DNA of 64,000 bases, from the NCBI RefSeq assembly GCF_019393635.1, contig NC_057862.1:118746145-118810144 (forward strand), written 5' to 3'. This DNA is from Dromiciops gliroides. Taxonomy: Eukaryota; Chordata; Mammalia; Microbiotheria; Microbiotheriidae. The position numbers and the translations under genes were made by a program. A model generated the notes under the pieces. It was given only the letters and a program-made list of their open reading frames with translations, had not been told where the DNA came from and did not search any database. Below are positions 33,870-44,900 of the stretch, piece by piece; the stretch's first letter is position 1; each line of letters begins with the position of its first letter.

Positions 33870-34880
33870 CTGTGCCATTCCTAACCCTGTTCTTTGCTCA
33901 TGTTAAGGACTCATTAAGGCCCTTTCTCAGGCCATCACTTCTGCTTTGATTTTTACTTTCTTTCTTTCCCAACCCTAATCCTCTAGTAAATCAATTCAAC
34001 TCCACACTGTCATCTACGCTTTTATCACCCCCTCCATACAGCATTTACTACTGCTCCTTCCAAACCCTTGTCCCAATTACTCCCACTATCTGCCCATCCT
34101 CTACTCCTACTTCTTGTGCTACTAAACAAAGCAACAAGCAACCCAACTGACTTCCATTTTTTGTTGAAGGCACCCCCATTCTTCCAGTCTTGAAGGTTCA
34201 TTACCATTTCCATCTCTACAATATCCCTCACTTTAGACTCTTTTTCTCAAATCACATGGCTACCACCATAGGCACTCATCACCTCTTGCCTAGATCACTG
34301 TCCTGGCTTCCTAATTATTCTCCCTGATTCAAATCTCTTATTCTATCCCATTTCATCCTTCATGTAACTATCAAAATGCTTTTCCTGAAGTACAGTTCTG
34401 AATATGCTACTGCTCTAATTTCAATGGCTTCCTATCATGGCCTCTAGGATAAAATATAAATTCTATTTGGCTTTTAAAGCTCCGAACAGTTTCATTGTAC
34501 ATCCTGTATTCTGGGGTTCCAATTGGCCATCTCTTTTCTTCATAATAGGCATGTCATCTCCTTTCTCCATTCTTTTGTATAGATTTACTCCCATGTCAAA
34601 ACAGTTCAAGTACCACCTTTCTACAGGAAAGATCTTTTCAAGTTCTCCCCAACTGGTAGTGCCCCCTCAACTACCTTGCATTTTAACTGCTTTGTATTAC
34701 TTCTATTTATTCTCTTTGCATTTATTCTGTATATATTCATGTATATAATTTTTGTTTCTCCCAATACAAAATAATGTTGAAAGCAGAGATTTGATTTGGG
34801 GGGGGGGCGGGGTGTATCTTCAGAACCTATCACAGTGCCTTGACATATAGCAGATACTTGATTAATGCTTACTGACTGGC
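33870..34880 (+). mobile_element. L2-type LINE, 3' piece to the end of the element
   Basis: 'ctattctatcccatttcatc' style text, 'caaaatgcttttcctgaagt', 'tttcaatggcttcctatcat', 'aaatataaattctatttggc', and the end 'tgacatatagcagatacttg' then 'attaatgcttactgactgg' follow the L2 order. Confidence 0.65.
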
Positions 34881-35009
34881 TGGTAACTAAATATGGGGGA
34901 AGAAGGTCTAGTATGGGTGACTGAGATCGTGCTAAAACAAGAGTGGTGGAAATAAGGATGAAGATAGTGAATTCAGCTTGAGACACGAGTTTGAGATTAG
35001 AAGGAACAT

Positions 35010-35260
35010 CAAAGTGGGAATATATCACAGAATCATAAAAATAAGAAGACTTGAAACCTGTCTATTCCAACTACAGCCTTAATAAGAAAATACCCTTCAC
35101 ATTGCTAATCAGTGGATGCCTAGTTTTGCTTAGAGACCTCTACTGAGGAGAAACCCTCCATCTCTGAAGACAACTCACTCTTGCTTTTGAAGAGCTCTAC
35201 TTGCTATAAAATTCTTACTTAAATCAAGTTGCAGTTTGCTGCTCAAACTTTTACACAGAA
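35010..35260 (+). mobile_element. Ancient LINE (CR1/L3-like) or MIR-related fragment
   Basis: 'gaaacctgtctattccaact', 'agagacctctactgaggaga' and 'tgaagagctctacttgctat'. Assignment is tentative. Confidence 0.35.
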
Positions 35261-36274
35261 CTTGTAGGGTGTCCCCCAGGGCTAAGCAGCATAAACCTTA
35301 TAGTTTTATAACTGAACCATGAAGGATGCTAAGAGACTGATAAGGCAAAGATGAAACATTCCAGAAATGAAGGGTAGTCTGTGCAAAGGATATAGAAAAT
35401 AGTGTCATTTCTTTTTATTGGTGCAGTTCTGCCATGTATAGTGACGCTCTCGCCACAGCTGTCTCCTTTTATCCCCTTTTAAAGTGATTCACATTTATAT
35501 ATAAATTTTGTGACTCAGTAGGTTCATTTCCAGCTATTCTGTAATTTTTATAGTAACTTTGAATGGAATTTATTATCAGTCCTTCTCTTTTTAATATTAT
35601 TGTATGGAACATGATTTTGTGGTTCATCTCGCAAGTTTGCTGTAGCCATTAATCATCTCAATGTTTCTTTACTCAATTCTCTGGAGTTTCTTAAGTGCAG
35701 TCACATCACTGACAAACAGGAATAGTTTTTATTTCCTCTGCCTCTGCCTTTAATTTTCTTGGTTTGTCTTGCTTCTACAGCTAGTATTTTTAGACCTTTT
35801 GTCAAGTAATTGGGGAGACGTGGGGACCTTCTTACTTGACCTATATTTGTAGATATTTCTCCACTGAAAACAATGCTAGTCCTTGGTTTTAAACACATTT
35901 TTCATATTAAAGGACCATTTTTTTTCCCACCTTAATTTCTGCATATAGTGGGCAGGAACTAGAATATCATGTAAGGGAATGGCATGTAGAGTGATCTGTT
36001 TAGAACAACTATGAAGGAGGCATAATGAATAATAGTCCTAAAAATAAAAACATTCAAATTTTAAGGCTTAAAGTGCCAAATGGATGAGTATAAAGTAGCC
36101 ATCCTTCCTCTCATTAGTGATCACACCAAGTAGTGGGTCAATCCTGTTTGATCTGCTTTCCCTCAAGATATCTAGGCTCACCCACCCTTTTGCCATCACT
36201 GGCTTTCCTCAACTTCTGCTAATTCTACATTTTGGTGCTCCTGACACTATTATCAGAGCTGTCACACTTGTATT

Positions 36275-36418
36275 TTTTTTTTTTTGGTGGGACAATGAAG
36301 GCTAAATGACTTGCCCAGGGTCACACAACTAGTGTCAAGTGTCTGAGGCCACATTTGAACTCTGGTCCTCCTGAATCTAAGGCTAGTGATTCATCTGCTA
36401 CACCACTTAGCTGTCCCC
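36275..36418 (-). mobile_element. CORE-SINE, reverse
   Basis: A T-run, GGTGGGACAATGAAGGCTAA, GTCACACAACTAGTGTCAAG and head CTACACCACTTAGCTGTCCC. Confidence 0.88.
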
Positions 36419-36419
36419 C

Positions 36420-36760
36420 TTGTACTCATTATTTACAGACTTTAAAAACATAACCTGGTTGAGTTCCCTACAAATCCATCAACGTTCATTTTTTCAGACA
36501 GGTCCACTTTTCCTTGAAATTCTCTTTGTATCTTTAGAATTTCATTAAAGACCCTCACATGCCTCCTAAACCAGTTTCTCCTGCAGATACATGGGATACT
36601 ACTTATCCCTATTGTGAATTCTAATGTACGTCAGGACATTCCTTTTCTTCCCTACCACAAATTCCAAGATGTCATCCTGTGTTTTCCAACATGTCCACTT
36701 CACTAATCAATTCCTCCTTTTTGGTGAGAATTAGATCCAGCATAGAATTTTTTGTATGAA
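36420..36760 (+). mobile_element. Ancient LINE (CR1/L3-like) fragment
   Basis: 'tgtcatcctgtgttttccaa', 'catgtccacttcactaatca' and 'gagaattagatccagcatag' recall L3/CR1 text. Tentative. Confidence 0.35.
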
Positions 36761-36904
36761 AGGAGGCTGAGAAGGAAGTGAAAGGAGGAGAGACATTCAG
36801 CAGGTGTCTGGATAACTTAAGATGTCCATCACGGTTATACTGTATCTCAATGGCAGGGCTGTGGTATTTCTCCTATTTCCTTTTTCTCTCCAGATTGATT
36901 ACCT

Positions 36905-37175
36905 TGTAACAACAATGCTAATATTTATATAGAACTTTAAGAGTTAAAAAAAAGGAGAAAAAAAAAACTTTGAGTTGCAGAGCACTTTACAGATGCTCTT
37001 CCATTTGATTCACTAACCCTTCTTAGAGGTAGCAATTATTCCCATTTTACAGATTAGGAAACCAAGAGGATGAGTGACCTGCCAAACCGAGGGTTCATAC
37101 AGCCAGTGTGCAAAGCAGGATTCAAACCCATCTTCCCAACTTAAGCTGAATAGGGTCTGGCACTCTACTACACCA
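36905..37175 (-). mobile_element. THER1/MIR-type SINE, reverse
   Basis: 'cagagcactttacagatgct', 'cccattttacagattaggaa', 'cagccagtgtgcaaagcagg' and 'ggcactctactacaccac'. Confidence 0.7.
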
Positions 37176-37370
37176 CTCTAGCAATGTTCAAGCAGGCAGT
37201 TAGCAATGTGGGACTAGATATACAGAAGATAGATTTAAAGGTAGCCATAAAGATTTGAAAGTAATTTGCTTGCTAACAGAAGCTAGAGTGGTGATCACCA
37301 AAAGAAACAAAATTGTGATAAGGGAATTACTTCTTATGAAACGAATATGTAGAAGTGATTAATAGAATCT

Positions 37371-37515
37371 CCACGTGTTCTTTCTTTACTCTTTAATAAA
37401 TACTTAATGCCCCAAGACTGGTGCTAAAGCTTCTCATTTATAAGCAAACCCTAGCTAGCTTTCCCTACACTTGGGACAGAAATAGATTTCCACACATTTA
37501 GTTTTACTCGTCACA
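37371..37515 (+). mobile_element. LTR 3' part, same family as 6478-6989
   Basis: Shares 'taatgccccaa', 'ctagctttccctacacttgg' and a CACA end with the FAH-intron LTR. It keeps an intact AATAAA at 37395-37400 where the other copy is mutated. Confidence 0.6.
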
Positions 37516-37649
37516 AGTTGGGAGTGCCTACCTGCTTTTAAACTCTTCTGTTTAAATGGGGGTTAACGTGCAAATCTTAAGGGAATTGACATAACTTAGC
37601 TTTTAAAAGCCAGCTGAAAGGACAAGATATTAAGCCATAAAAGCAGGTC

Positions 37650-37830
37650 ATGGGGGGCGGCTAGGTGGCGCAGTGGATAAAGCACTGGCCCTGGATTCAG
37701 GAGCACCTGAGTTCAAATCCAGCCTCAGACACTTGAAACTTACTAGCTGTGTGACCCTGGGCATGTCACTTAACCCCCCCATTGCCCTGCAAAAAAACAA
37801 ACCAAACCAAAACAAACAAAAAATCAGGTC
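37650..37830 (+). mobile_element. CORE-SINE (A type)
   Basis: Full length with GGCTAGGTGGCGCAGTGGAT, ATCCAGCCTCAGACACTTG, CCCCCCATTGCCCTGC, a CAAAC-rich tail and a 9-bp TSD CAGGTCATG. Confidence 0.93.
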
Positions 37831-38958
37831 ATGTTGGAAGAGAATCTCCTGCTTCAAAGTGACTATTTTAGCCAGTCTTTCACTAGGGACAAATACTACA
37901 GGGATTATTAGGTACCTCTGTAAACTCTTCCTAATTTCTAATGAAAACAGAGCCCTATAGTACAGAGAAATTATATGAAGAGAGCCAGCAGGTTATGCTC
38001 AGAAGGCTAAAGTGTTTTCATATTGCAAAGTTGTAAAGTCTAAGGGCTTTTGATACAAAAGTTCCTTGAGAGGCCCAAAGCATGGAAGCAAGGGAATTGT
38101 AGTCATACAAACTACTTCCTTCTTGACCCTTACATATAAAGTCAGCATTAATTCTTAAATCACTACTTCATGTGTAATGTTTAATGGGAAAAGATGTGAC
38201 CTGCATTTTATGGAGCAATGAAACAAACAAAAAAACCAAAAAAACCCCTGTACCCTAGGTACTGACTTTTACTTAAAAGATTTTAATCTTAAATTCTATA
38301 TTAACAAGGCAATAAGCATTTATTAAGTACTTATATATGACAGACCTTGTAACAAGGTGTTAGAGTGATATAAAGACAAATGAAATATTTGTGTCCATTC
38401 CTTTTCAAAAGTGTATTTTATTTGTAAAAATCCACATTAGATACGGAAGCAAATGCTGTGTTCTGACTCTATTGATACATAGATGGGGAAAGCTTCTACA
38501 TTTGGATCACAGCCACAGCAAGGAGTATCATTCACTTAGGTGGCTGCTACCTGGATTATCTGTTCCCTAAGTGACAAACTATGGTAAGAGCTTGCAAATT
38601 CAAACTTATGAAGAGATGACAAATGTCAAAGGGAGTAGGTAGTTTATGACCCCCAAAAGAATAAAAATTACAAATTTTTAAATGAAAAAAAAAATTTAGA
38701 ATAGGTGATGACAGAGGCACTGGCAGCCAGTGTTACAGAGCTGAATGCTGTAATATTATAGTTCTTGAGGATCTTAATGGTACACAAAAATCTGCTGGGA
38801 AATATACCACCTGCAATTTGACACCTGTCAAAATCATGCATGTTATAAAATAAAAGACTTAACCTGAAAGGGAAGATTCCAGGAAAGGAGGAAGGATTTG
38901 TCATGAGGGAGGATAAAAATAGCAAAAAATGAGAGACAGGGACCATGCTCAATATAAC

Positions 38959-38993
38959 AATGTATCTTCTTCAAATTAATGTATCTTCTTCAA
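38959..38993 (+). repeat. Short tandem duplication, period 19
   Basis: AATGTATCTTCTTCAA occurs at 38959-38974 and 38978-38993. Confidence 0.95.
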
Positions 38994-40019
38994 TAACAAA
39001 TGTCACTTAATATAGATAAATGTGTCACAGTACTGATAAGTGTGCTTATCCATAACTATGTAAAAGCACCTGTCTTGTTAAATAGATTTTAATAAAATTC
39101 AGCATCACACCCACAGGATCAATTTCAGTTTGTATATACAATGGAAAAAAATGAAAGGGAGGGGCACAGCAGTGAGCTAGAGAACAGAGTTTGGGAGTTC
39201 TTTCCTTTACTGAGCACCTTTGGAAGTTCTGGGCATATGTAAACATGTGAACACTGACAGCAAAACATTAGTGCTGACAATGTTCAACACATTTAAATAC
39301 CTTGATCCTTGAATACACATGAAATATTCTCTCCCCAACACCATCCTTGTTCCAAGTTTTCTTTAACACTAAAAAGTTCCTTATATAGCTATCCTAGAAT
39401 ACCATATCACATGATACTCTAAATTAAACTCAAAGAATATCTCATTTACTTGACATTTCAAGGGGATAAAGCACTCCATAAAAGTGAATATTCCAGACAA
39501 CTAAAATTTATCACTCGTAAGTGCCACAACTTCTTAACCATTTGGAAGATTTCTGAAATGCATTACTAATTTTCCTACTTTCTTAAACAATATATACCAG
39601 GCACAACCTAACTTTTTTTTTTGTAATGACAGATCATCTACATGAGCAATCAATTATCATTGCTATGCTGTAATACAGCCAATATGCTCAAGATTTACTG
39701 AAGTAAATTTGCTGAAATAAATGTAAGTTGCCTGTACAATTAAATGACCCCATACTGGTAGGCTCATTGGCTGTCACTTTACAATGATCTAAGAATGCTT
39801 GCCTATAGCTGCAGGCTGGAAAACCAAGCCAGCAAGCTGATTTTAATGTGTCTCAAATAAAGAGTAAATGGACCCTGAAAAAGAAACTGGAAACCATCCT
39901 GCACTATGAGTAATACAATTTCACACATTCATTTTAGTTGCTCAATGGCTATTTTGTTTACTTCATAATCTCCTTCCCCTTGCTTGGTTCAATCTGCTTT
40001 CACATTTCTTTTCTTACAA

Positions 40020-40200
40020 GACTGTCACTGGAGGTGACAAGAGCCCTGGACATGGAGTCACAAGACAGGAGTTTTAATCCAACCTGTAACCTTGGGCAAC
40101 TCATTATTTTACTGACCCTCAGTTTCATTAAAATGTCAATAATATTTGTACTAATTCCCTTGGGCTGGCTATTGTGAAGAAAAACCTTTATAAATTATGA
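40020..40200 (+). mobile_element. MIR-like SINE
   Basis: 'agccctggacatggagtcac', 'gtaaccttgggcaactcatt', 'gaccctcagtttcattaaaa' and 'aacctttataaattatgaaa'. Confidence 0.6.
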
Positions 40201-41020
40201 AAACTAAAACTGCCTGATAGATGAATCAAATACTCAAAGCCATAAATTAATCTAACAAAAACTTGTGAGAGCAATTGCAAGTTTTCTGTCCTACCTCGCA
40301 ATGTTCAGTCCCATGCCCAAACCACCATCCGGTGAATAAGGAGGATTTAGAAAATCCTACCGAGTGTTGTATACCTTGAGGTGGACCAAGAGAACTTCAT
40401 TCTCCTTGTGTTCCTTAAGATCAAATTGAATGCATGTACAACTGTCATTTTGTTTTCAATCTCTGTGAAAACAGCTAGAGGAAGAAGTGTTCTCAATTAT
40501 TTTTCTCCCAACAAATTTATTTATCTCCTCTCTCTGGTTCTGGGAACATTAATATAGAGCAACACAAAAAATATCCAGATAACAAAATGATAGGTATTAA
40601 TAGGAAAGGTTACCAGTCATTCCTCTGGTGAGGTTTTTAAAATAGTGGAGGAAAAAAGGTGACTTGTATGGATTCACAAAAAAACTAAACTTGGGTCAGA
40701 AACCTAGGGGAAAAAAAGTTATTAATTTAATTCACTGAATTGAAATGCATTTTTTAAGTAAACAAAGTCCTCTGATATTCAGAATTTCATCATTTACAAT
40801 TCACAAGAGAGTAGTTAATAATTTCATTTTATTTGAATTTTCAGTCACCTAGCTAGTCATATAAATAAACATAGGTAAGACATTGTTCTTCCAACGGGGG
40901 AAGCTGGTATCTGTCATTCCCTACATTAGAAAATCAGAATCAGAGACAAGAGTCAAAATCAACTGGCAGTGTGAGAAATGCTGAAACACAATGGGAGTTG
41001 CTTTGCCTTTCTTTTTTTTT

Positions 41021-41026
41021 TTTATT
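41021..41026 (-). terminator. ZFAND6: Candidate ZFAND6 polyadenylation signal
   Basis: The minus-strand sequence is AATAAA, about 770 bases after the TGA. A run of A on the same strand (T12 on the plus strand at 41012-41023) overlaps and follows the hexamer. Confidence 0.5.
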
Positions 41027-41793
41027 TAATCAAAGTTAAGACCGGTGGATAAACATAAATACAGCACAATTACTTCAGATCATTCTTCATATTTGTGTAC
41101 ATACAAACTGATGAACTTAATCCCAGTGAAACCTGCAGTCAGCAATGAAGTGCATACAGCCTTTCCTCCCCTCACTCAAAAAGAATTTTTTAAAACCACA
41201 CAAACGTATAATCTCATTGGCACACACTCTCTCATTACAAATGATTCATACATAAATAGGTCGTGGGTGCAAAGAAGCTAATATGCTAACATATGTATAA
41301 CCTTTGTTAATGAAAAACAGAAGCAGCCATAATGATTAAAATACATTCAGTTACTGATAACTAGCTGTGCCATAAGGGGCATTATCCAAAGAGAAATCGT
41401 GCTGCAGAGAAAAGCTAATAGATACACACACAATGAGAAAATGAACTGCTGCAAGGTTAACGCATGCATGTTTAATACTGGAAAAGCACAGCCCTCCAAT
41501 ATTTCTCCATGTTGGTTATAAAAGCCCTCTGCACTCAACTAAAAGTAAAATGATCTTAAAAGGATAATACTTGTAAAGTTTACTTAAGTCTTTTCAGCCA
41601 CAGAAACTGCAATGGAAATAAATGTTCAGAGTCATTTTCAAAACAAAAACAAAAATCTATTCTTCTGATGACATGCATGATTAAAAGGTCTATGCAAGAT
41701 ACATTGCTCTACATTCCCAATGACTAGGAAAAAAAAGCTCAAGTCAATTTAGTTTGCAGATGGTCAAAAGGATTTTTGTATTCCAGCAGGAGT
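41021..41793 (-). other. ZFAND6: ZFAND6 3' UTR (likely main form)
   Basis: This is an AT-rich, repeat-free stretch after the stop codon. A minus-strand AATAAA at 41021-41026 gives a 3' UTR of roughly 0.78 kb, close to what is known for this gene. A minus-strand ATTAAA at 41471-41476 and AATAAA at 40828-40833 are alternatives. The end is inferred, not proven. Confidence 0.6.
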
Positions 41794-41942
41794 TCAAATC
41801 TTCTGAATCTTTTCCCCAACAACTACTGGATTTTCTTTTCTGATTTTCTCAGCAGCATCAGCTTTGTAATTGTAAGAGCAATTGTGCACATCTGAATAAC
41901 GATGCACACCACAGTAAACATTTCCACACCGGCATTCAAACC
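41794..41942 (-). CDS. ZFAND6: ZFAND6 last coding exon (rest of AN1 finger, stop)
   Basis: It is 149 bp to the TGA (complement of 41794-41796), with acceptor TTTCAG|GGT. It encodes [20 protein letters not shown], the remaining AN1 ligands, and the conserved tail ending [14 protein letters not shown]. Confidence 0.97.
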
Positions 41943-44900
41943 CTGAAAACAGAAACATCAGCCTATTAGAGGCACAGGATCTTAGCCAAAAGGAACTAAA
42001 ACATCATGGCTGTGATGGCTCAATGAAAAGACTTAACAATAAGAACAGGTCATATCAACACATCAACCATTTTGAAACCTGAGTAAATCTCAAGCCAAAT
42101 CTCACATTTAGGGCAAACAGGATGATCCTAATTGCTAAATTAGTCAAAATAATGGGAAGCATGACTCAATGAGTTAAATGATATTTTGAAAACTAAGAGC
42201 TCTAATTTTGTTCCAATTGGTGTGATTCTCCATGTCTAAGTGACATCACCAATCTTGTGTGACCAATCCCATAGGATTGCTGAAAAAATGAAATGACGGT
42301 GTAAAATACGTCTCAAATTCAATGTCAGATGAATGCTCAACAAGTATGCAGAAAACTATTATCTATGCAACTGAAAGAAAACTAAGAAGTGAGATCCTAA
42401 TGTTATAAGATATCATGGGATTTAGAGTTAGAAAGAATTTCATACATTAGTCATATCCTCTCATTTTTACAGATAAAGAAACTGAGGACCAGAAAGAGTA
42501 ACTTGCCCAAGATCACACTGGGAATTAGTAGCAGAGCCAGAATTCAAAACTAAGTCCTTACCAAATCCAGTGCGCGTTCTACTCCATCACACTATTACAT
42601 CCTAAGTTTAAATTGCCTCCCCTAAAAAACCAAACCTTTATAAAAACTGTAACAAACAACATGTGACTGATGCTGCACTTCACCTCTTCTTGCTTCCCTC
42701 TACCAGCCTCCAGCAGAGGTGCTAATGATTAATGAAAGAAATGGCCAAAAGATTAGCAGCTGTAAGAAAGAAAAAAAAGGTACTGTGGATAATCCACAAA
42801 TTAATATGGTCATTACAACTACTCCTAATTTCTACCCAGTGGCTAAAAGCTACCTATTCTTATGCTGCCAAAAATTCTATAAGATGAACCATAGGAAGCA
42901 ACTGGAAAATACAATGTAAAAAGTTCATCTCAGGAATTACCCTTCCTTTGTATGTCTAAGTGATTAATTAAAAGTACAATTAATCATACTAGCCAAAATT
43001 ACATATATTTAATCATATTTATACAAATAGATCTCCTACATGTAACTTCATTTTGGTATTATTTAAAGGAAAAAATTTCCAATTCAAAAAATAATTACTC
43101 GATAGACTATTAAAATGGAAAAGGCTTTTTAAAAGGGAACATTTGGAGCCATCTTATTCATTACCAATTCTATGAATGTATTAAATGGGGGTTCAGATAG
43201 CATGATCTCTGCAAGCAATTGCTCCCTCTTATGGCAATACTCCAAGGCACAAAAGCAATGCGAACTGAAGTCACTCATAGGAAACCACACTTAGACGTCC
43301 TTTAAGTAAGTATCAGTTTAATCTTAGATAATGCATGTCCTTCGTTTTCTTACCAGTCAGTCCCACTTTCTTCCTGCACATGAAACAGCGATTCTTTTTT
43401 TGTTTTGGTTTGTCGAGAGACTTGTTTTGCTCTTCAGAGGGCTGCTGTGCAGTGTCCGATACTGAAGCTAACAAAAATAGGAATGTGATGCTGAAATGAT
43501 CATCTGAGGAAATCTTGGTATAACAGAATCAATTAATATTAAATCTAGAAAAGCACACTAGATATTATTTACATCCAAACAAGTAGGAAACAGGAAGGGA
43601 TCTGAAGCTTAAACTGGAAGAACTCATAGGTCAGATTAACTAACTCCAAGTTCCATGTCCCAGTATACCACACCATGCTCTCATTACAAGACTTAACTTC
43701 AAAACAGTAACAGAGATATTAAAAATTAAAATCTCAATTACAGGTTTCAAAAATGACAGGCTGGCCTGGCTAAGAATTCAGGTCACATAATTAAAGAATC
43801 AGGAAAAGAAAAAGAGGTATGAAGATAAAATTCTAAACTTAACAGAAATGGTTCCAGGAGGAAGCACTTTTTAAAGGTTAGGATTAGAATTACATTAACC
43901 AGCTGTACAACTATACAAAAATCCTGTGCCACCCATCCCCCATGCCCCAACTTCAATGGCTTTCTACCACATGCAGGACAAAGGTTATCTCTGCAACTTG
44001 ATCTACTTAACACCTAACTCAAACCCTTTGCTCCTGTTGAACTCATCTATGTTGTTTCCCAAAAATTATGTTTATTTCTATCATCATAAGTTAATTCAAT
44101 ATATTCTCATGTCTAGAATGTCTAGTCTATGTTAATTCAATAACGTGTCTATTCTTCATCCCTATCTTTGCTTAATTAAGCTCTACTCTTTCTTCAAAGA
44201 TAGTTTCAAGGTTAAGAATTTTCATCTTTTCCATAAAGATTCCTTTTTATTGCCCTAAACTTTAAGTAATGTCCCCTACCCACAAGTCCCATATCGCTAA
44301 CCATCTGTAGTGCTCAGGTAGCACTCAAACAGCTGAGGTTATCTGACTTGGCTTCCTAATTAGTATAAACTCCCTGAGGGCAGGTATCTCATTTTACTCT
44401 CCCTCTCACCTATACTAAACACAGTACGTTCCACATAGATGCTTAACAAATATTAGCTATTAATGGTAGTGGTGATAATCAATTATTTTAAAAAGTTTTC
44501 TTGGTTAACTTCATATTCTTTTTTTAATTTAAACCAAGTATGACTGAGGTCAAAGTAACTTTAACTTGCCAAAAATATATGCTACTGAAGATTTCAAATA
44601 GTGTGCTCATTCTACTAAACTGATTTTCTGTATAAAAAGGAAGTGATAGTTGAAGGTAGTTTTATGGAATATGAAAATTCTATCCCTTCTGGAAAATAAA
44701 GATTTGATTGTATTGATTTAAAAGAGAGGAAAAGAGGTCCCACTATTAGCAAAAACTGTGTATGGAAGTGGTCAAATAACACTAGGCTGTGACCATGAAG
44801 AAAATCCAATCTCATTTTCAAAAACAGACAGATATCATGTCTAACTTGTATTTTCTCTTTATATCAATAAAAGTATGACATACAAACAACTTGAAACAGC

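Larger units (their letters stand above)
26600..41020. other. Intergenic region between FAH and ZFAND6
   Basis: No coding exon was recognised on either strand. The interval is mostly old LINE and SINE material plus two LTR-type pieces. Bases 27.1-27.8, 28.9-29.6 and 37.5-40.0 kb look mostly unique; 38.1-41.0 kb is AT-rich without young SINEs and could include an extended ZFAND6 3' UTR. Confidence 0.7.

Noticed and set aside
41045-41281. Plus-strand 78-codon frame
   Set aside because: It lies antisense in the ZFAND6 3' UTR and has no recognisable homology.
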